Source of the DNA: Epsilonproteobacteria bacterium (ex Lamellibrachia satsuma)
GTDB lineage: Bacteria > Campylobacterota > Campylobacteria > Campylobacterales > Sulfurovaceae
DNA length: 44,667 nt
Assembly: GCA_003934925.1 (NCBI GenBank)
Contig: JQIX01000036.1
Span: 1 to 44,667, forward strand
Direction: 5' to 3'
Positions 41,046-44,667 of this stretch are shown in pieces (position 1 is the stretch's first letter; the number at the start of each line of letters is the position of its first letter). The position numbers and the translations under genes were made by a program. Below the pieces are notes generated by a model, which ran no database searches, was not told the origin of the DNA, and saw nothing but the letters and a program-made list of their open reading frames with translations.

Positions 41046-42590
41046 GTGCGATTTCTTTTTTTGTTTTTACTCCCTTTACTACTCTTCTCCAAACCATTTA
41101 AAGTAGCTACTTACAACGTAGAAAACCTTTTTGATGCTGTATTTCAGGGCAGTGAATATAAAGAGTACATTCCTAATAAGCATAACTGGACCAAAGCAAT
41201 GGCAGAGAAGAAACTTAACCATACCGCTGAGGTGATCTGTGATCTGGATGCAGATATCATAGGATTGCAGGAGATAGAGAACAGTACTGTTTTTGAAGCA
41301 CTCAAAAAACGTTTGAAAAGGGTAGGCTGTGAATACCGTTATGGTGCCATTACCCATAAAAGAGGCACATCTATACAGGTTGCCATGCTTTCACATTTTC
41401 CCATAGAACGCGTCAATGAGCTGCAGGTAAGTTATGCTCCAAGGATCCGGAATATTTTAGAGGTGGAGATAAATGTGGAGGGAAGGCCTTTAATTCTTTT
41501 TGTGAACCACTGGAAATCAAAAAGCCGAAAAGGGCAGGAGAGTAAGCGGATCGCCTATGCAAAGACTTTAAAAAAACGTATAGACATTATGCCCAAAGGA
41601 AAAGAATATATCATCATTGGAGATCTTAACAGTAATTATGATGCCTATTTGACACTGCCAAAACGCATTGATGACACAGGTAAAAGAACAGCGCTTAACC
41701 ATATACTAAAAACACTGAAAAACAATGTACTTGTCAATGAATCAGATATGATAAGCAGTGCAAAAGGGATACACTATGACCTTTGGTTGGAATTGCCTTT
41801 TTCTAAACGCTGGAGTCATAAGTTTTATGGAAACAGCAGTACGTTAGATCATATACTGCTGCCAAAAAGTATGTTTGACGGTAAAGGAGTGGAGTATGTC
41901 AATAACTCTTTTGCTGTCTTTAGACCCCCTTACCTTTTTACCAAAAAAGGCTACATCAACAGTTGGCAGATAAAAGGTGGAAAACATACAGGTAAGGGCT
42001 ATTCCGACCATTTGCCTGTTTTTGCCTATTTTGATACCAAACCTTATAAAAGAGAAAAAGAGACAAAGCAAAGCATACAAAAAAATGGAACGATTGAGCA
42101 GCTTTACAAAATGGAGAAATTAAGCGCTCCCGTTAAACTAGAAGATGTAGTAGTTATGCTTAAACGTGGACGGTATGCGATCGTCAAACAAAAAGCCAAA
42201 GGCCGGGGTATCTTTTTATTTGCCTGTGTCAATGGGCTTAAAGAGGGTAGAAAGTATGATATATTGGTTCAGGAGATCGCTGAGTATAAAGGACTCAAAG
42301 AGATCACTGCCCAGATGATACTTAAAGAAAAAAGTAAGGTTGCATTAGGGAATTATTATGCCTCTTTGGTGAATTTGCGGCAAAATGAGGTGCTAAAAAA
42401 TATTGTTGGTGTTTATAAACAGGGGAAACTTGTACTAGAGGGTCAAAAAATCCCACTTTACTTTAAAAACAGAAAATTTATACCAAAAAATGGAATGAAG
42501 ATAAAGATAGCTTATGCTCATGTAGGATATTATAAGAAAATACAGTTAGTAATTTATAGTAAAAAAGATTTTGAAATATTGGAGAGATAA
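41046..42590 (+). CDS. secreted endonuclease/exonuclease/phosphatase-family protein
   Basis: 514-aa exported protein with a signal peptide (FLFLFLLPLLLFSKPF). The EEP fold has VATYNVENLFDA (Asn), IIGLQEIEN (catalytic Glu), LFVNHWKSKS, YIIIGDLNSNYD (Asp/Asn) and the final histidine pair region KGYSDHLPVFAYF. These are the metal and phosphate ligands of DNase I-like nucleases. The last 150 residues add a separate beta-rich domain (KLEDVVVMLKRGRYAIVKQ..) reminiscent of OB folds in secreted nucleases. GTG start at 41046 after TAGGA. A role in extracellular DNA use is plausible. hemJ begins directly after its stop. Confidence 0.85.
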   Translation: MRFLFLFLLPLLLFSKPFKVATYNVENLFDAVFQGSEYKEYIPNKHNWTKAMAEKKLNHTAEVICDLDADIIGLQEIENSTVFEALKKRLKRVGCEYRYGAITHKRGTSIQVAMLSHFPIERVNELQVSYAPRIRNILEVEINVEGRPLILFVNHWKSKSRKGQESKRIAYAKTLKKRIDIMPKGKEYIIIGDLNSNYDAYLTLPKRIDDTGKRTALNHILKTLKNNVLVNESDMISSAKGIHYDLWLELPFSKRWSHKFYGNSSTLDHILLPKSMFDGKGVEYVNNSFAVFRPPYLFTKKGYINSWQIKGGKHTGKGYSDHLPVFAYFDTKPYKREKETKQSIQKNGTIEQLYKMEKLSAPVKLEDVVVMLKRGRYAIVKQKAKGRGIFLFACVNGLKEGRKYDILVQEIAEYKGLKEITAQMILKEKSKVALGNYYASLVNLRQNEVLKNIVGVYKQGKLVLEGQKIPLYFKNRKFIPKNGMKIKIAYAHVGYYKKIQLVIYSKKDFEILER

Positions 42591-43025
42591 ATGGCATACT
42601 ACACTTGGATATTGGCATTTCATGTAATGAGTTTTACTTCCTGGATGGCAATGTTGTTCTACCTTCCGAGACTCTTTATCTACCATAGAGAACATGCGGA
42701 TAATAAAGCCTTTGGTGAAGTGGTAAAGATACAGGAGTATAAACTTTATGCATATATTGGAGTGCCTGCCATGTGGGCAACCATACTTTCCGGCGGATCT
42801 ATGCTTTATCTTAATCCGGGTATTTTTCAAAGTGGAATATGGATGTATGTGAAGTTGCTTTTGCTGGTGTTTTTGACCGCTTACAGTTTTTCCCTTAATA
42901 TGATCCGTAAGAGACTTATTGTGGATCCTTATTATAAAAGTGGAAAATACTTTAGATTTTACAATGAAGTCCCAACACTGCTTATGATTTTTATTGTGAT
43001 CATGGTGGTGATAAAACCATTTTAA
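42591..43025 (+). CDS. hemJ: protoporphyrinogen IX oxidase HemJ
   Basis: 144-aa, four-helix membrane protein of the HemJ (UPF0093/CopD-like) family, which oxidises protoporphyrinogen IX to protoporphyrin IX in many proteobacteria lacking HemG/HemY. WILAFHVMSFTSWMAMLFYLPRLFIYH carries the conserved heme-ligand His and YLPRLF motif; LYAYIGVPAMWATILSGGSML and MYVKLLLLVFLTAYS follow with the essential Lys. The ATG directly abuts the stop of the upstream nuclease gene, so translation is coupled. Confidence 0.92.
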   Translation: MAYYTWILAFHVMSFTSWMAMLFYLPRLFIYHREHADNKAFGEVVKIQEYKLYAYIGVPAMWATILSGGSMLYLNPGIFQSGIWMYVKLLLLVFLTAYSFSLNMIRKRLIVDPYYKSGKYFRFYNEVPTLLMIFIVIMVVIKPF

Positions 43026-43090
43026 ATCATAAAACTAAATAATTTTGTGTTATAATTATGCCAAATCTTAAAATTGTAAGGAATTAAATC

Positions 43091-43843
43091 ATGGAACTAC
43101 CAGCTATTAAAATACCACAGTTCGAACTGCCGTTCGATATCCCTGTACTGTTGCATCCGCCAATAGATCATTTTCTTGTTGCTTTGCCGGTAATTGTTCT
43201 TTTGCTGGAACTTGTTAATCTTGTTTTAAAAAAAAGAGCTATAGGTATAACCTCATTCTTTTTACTTCTATTAACTGTAGTGGCAGCTGTTGCTGCATAT
43301 TTTACGGGAAGTACAGACGGCAAAGAAGCTTTTCCTTTACTTAGTGAGGCAGCACAGGGGAAACTTAAGGCACACAAGCTTTTAGGGACATACCTCGTGA
43401 TGCTATCGGTAGTTGTACTTGTTTTCAAATTACTCTCTGCAATGATCAAAAGAGGATTGATGAAAGCACTTTATCTACTGCTTCTTGTTTTATTTGTGGC
43501 TGGAATACTTAAGCAGGGTAAAGATGGTGGAGAACTTGTCTATAAATACGGTGTAAATGTTGAAAAAGTACAGGAAATAGATAGCGAGTTGGATGACGTG
43601 AAAGAAGAACTTGAAGATTTGAAAGAGGAGACTAAAGAGGCACCGGTTGTGCAAGCTGTGAAAGAAAAAGCAGCGGATGTAGTCGAAGCTGCTAAAGAGA
43701 AAACGGCTGAAGTAAAAGAGAAAATCGAAGCGAAAATGAATGAAGTGAAAAAGATGGTTGAAACGCCAAAAGAAAAGGCAGGATCAGCAGAAGTTGCACC
43801 TGCTGCTACGACGACTCAACCGGAAGCCAATAGTACACATTAA
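43091..43843 (+). CDS. DUF2231-type membrane protein with helical tail
   Basis: 250-aa protein. The first 145 residues hold four membrane helices and the DUF2231 entry motif VLLHPPIDHFLVALPVIVLLLELVNLV (His-Pro...His near the first helix), plus KLKAHKLLGTYLVML. Some DUF2231 relatives bind heme or act in electron transfer. The last 90 residues are a highly charged Glu/Lys/Ala helix repeat (VQAVKEKAADVVEAAKEKT...) ending in Ala/Thr-rich sequence, likely a coiled coil outside the membrane. Own -10 at 43051-43056. Function unknown. Confidence 0.8.
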   Translation: MELPAIKIPQFELPFDIPVLLHPPIDHFLVALPVIVLLLELVNLVLKKRAIGITSFFLLLLTVVAAVAAYFTGSTDGKEAFPLLSEAAQGKLKAHKLLGTYLVMLSVVVLVFKLLSAMIKRGLMKALYLLLLVLFVAGILKQGKDGGELVYKYGVNVEKVQEIDSELDDVKEELEDLKEETKEAPVVQAVKEKAADVVEAAKEKTAEVKEKIEAKMNEVKKMVETPKEKAGSAEVAPAATTTQPEANSTH

Positions 43844-43861
43844 TACGAAGCATCTTCATCA

Positions 43862-44215
43862 TTATGATCCGCCATCCCCGGCCGGGTCATACTCCGACTC
43901 ATACCGCTCTTCATTTACCGTGGTTTTCAATGTAGAAAGATACTTTGCCATGGCTATAATTTGATCCTCATCAAGTGCTTTGGCAAAAGAGATCATTACC
44001 GAACCAAATGCGGTTCTTGTTTTTCCTTGCTGAAGATCTTTAAGCCTTCTAAACAGAACAGTTTCTTTTTGACCCTGAAGTCTGGGGGCAGTACCCATTC
44101 CTTCCGCATACATACCATGACAAGAATTACAGGCATTTTTAAGATAAAGCGTTTCAGCATCGGTAGAAGCGAAAAGTATAAGTGAAAATGTAAATAAAAG
44201 TAAAAGTTGTTTCAT
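43862..44215 (-). CDS. class I cytochrome c
   Basis: 117-aa periplasmic monoheme cytochrome. The signal peptide MKQLLLLFTFSLILFASTDA is followed by the heme site CNSCH, then GMGTAPRLQGQKETVLFRRL and a distal Met candidate in GSVMISFAKALDEDQIIAMAKYLSTL. This is the pattern of small cytochromes c-553/c-type that feed oxidases. I start at ATG 44213-44215, with GGA eight bases before it; ATG 44225-44227 in frame would add MEQT and lacks a site. Minus-strand -10 at 44261-44266. Convergent with the DUF2231 gene. Confidence 0.9.
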   Translation of the reverse strand: MKQLLLLFTFSLILFASTDAETLYLKNACNSCHGMYAEGMGTAPRLQGQKETVLFRRLKDLQQGKTRTAFGSVMISFAKALDEDQIIAMAKYLSTLKTTVNEERYESEYDPAGDGGS

Positions 44216-44354
44216 CGTTTGTTCCATTTTTCAAGTATTTTAACATAAGAAGGTAAAAGCATTATAAGTAATTTTAAAGTTATAGTTATAATAAGTTTTA
44301 TTTAAGTTCATAAAAAGTAGAATCATATAAAGTATCAAATACAACATTTAATTA

Positions 44355-44427
44355 AAAAAAGCCAAACTTGTTGCAAAGCAAGGACGGAAAGTTATGGGTC
44401 TTTTTAGGAAAGATTGCCAAACTGCAT
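44355..44427 (+). promoter_or_regulatory. second cyclic di-GMP-I (GEMM) riboswitch aptamer
   Basis: Order of elements: GCCAAA, a six-pair hairpin CTTGTT-GCAA-AGCAAG with GNRA loop, GGACGGAAAGTTATGGGTCT, a P2 arm TCTTT/AAAGA, then GATTGCCAAACTGC. Spacing and conserved blocks match the better copy at 27157-27228. The closing strand is less canonical (AAACTGC for GGTTACC), so P1 is weak. A hairpin GCATA/TATGC (44424-44442) followed by pyrimidine-rich sequence overlaps the aptamer 3' end and could be the expression platform. Candidate -10 boxes are at 44287-44292 and 44326-44331. Confidence 0.78.
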
Positions 44428-44667
44428 AATTTAGGTGTATGCTCTTCTTTCTGTACTCTTTTGACTTTTTTATAAATTTTTGTATGTGCTGCTTATACAA
44501 AAAATATAGGAGTATATAGTCAACCCTGAAAAACCCACTTTCAACTAAATTGACTATTCTATACCATCTATTCTACCACAATCTTAAAAGTATCAGATAA
44601 AGGTCAGCATATTTTCCTCTCTGATCTCTCTCAATTTGTGTCAATAAATATATAACAAGTGCTATTC
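44428..44667. other. intergenic region to window end, no gene recognised
   Basis: No convincing reading frame on either strand. It contains an inverted repeat ATAGTCAA (44516-44523) / TTGACTAT (44550-44557) spaced by 26 bases, of unknown meaning. The gene governed by the upstream aptamer should begin near or beyond 44667. Confidence 0.5.

Noticed and set aside
44440-44520. 26-codon frame (MLFFLYSFDFF...) after the second aptamer
   Set aside because: Very short, composed of T-rich sequence that looks like a terminator tail, and no ribosome site.
1-44667. Mobile elements, prophage, CRISPR arrays or restriction systems
   Set aside because: No transposase, integrase, Cas or methylase sequences and no regularly spaced repeats; all confident genes are housekeeping or envelope/redox functions.

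Overview
The window looks like chromosomal core DNA of a chemolithotrophic Campylobacterota (epsilonproteobacterium), most like Sulfurovum or a close relative. I base this on family knowledge, not a search. The signs are an AT-rich coding style, a lone atpE encoding a c subunit with a signal peptide, a desulforubrerythrin, an NhaD antiporter, HemJ in place of HemY/HemG, small c-type cytochromes, DsbD, and TATAAT -10 boxes with poor -35 boxes. I see no prophage, IS element, CRISPR array or integrase.

Layout. 1-7 kb: tail of an unknown gene, uvrC with a DUF721 gene, a 43-aa lipoprotein, nadB, nhaD, guaA. 7-12.9 kb: SixA-like phosphatase, htpG, CDF transporter, hemD, a structured RNA candidate, purD. 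12.9-19.6 kb: truncated RDD gene, lptD, J-domain protein, phosphoribosyltransferase, pnp, atpE, tRNA-Leu(GAG), HU. 19.6-24 kb: DUF5718-like gene, rubrerythrin and ferritin-like operon, dnaJ, Dabb protein, recR. 24-28.8 kb: a Tat-exported DUF1501 protein and a DUF1800-like lipoprotein behind a c-di-GMP riboswitch, then a DHH phosphoesterase with an Rrf2 regulator. 28.9-34.8 kb: rpsO, grpE-dnaK, chorismate mutase, a two-component pair. 34.8-44.2 kb: DUF255 protein, dsbD, S1-domain protein, cytochrome c-thioredoxin fusion, YidB-like protein, secreted nuclease-like protein, hemJ, DUF2231 protein, cytochrome c. The last 440 bases carry a second c-di-GMP-I aptamer and no recognisable gene.

The regulatory DNA is the most interesting part. 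Two GEMM (c-di-GMP-I) aptamers are readable by eye. The one on the minus strand sits at the 5' end of the transcript for the DUF1800-like/DUF1501 pair, which links an uncharacterised exported protein pair to the biofilm/motility second messenger. Four HAIR-like inverted repeats, all with N7 spacing, mark the htpG, grpE and dnaK control regions and suggest an HspR-type heat-shock regulon. Two copies of one palindrome flank the -10 of the ferritin-like/rubrerythrin operon. Small signs of decay or recent change are a sensor kinase whose start is out of frame by one base, an RDD gene cut to 63 codons, a duplicated dnaK tail and a CBS-like remnant.
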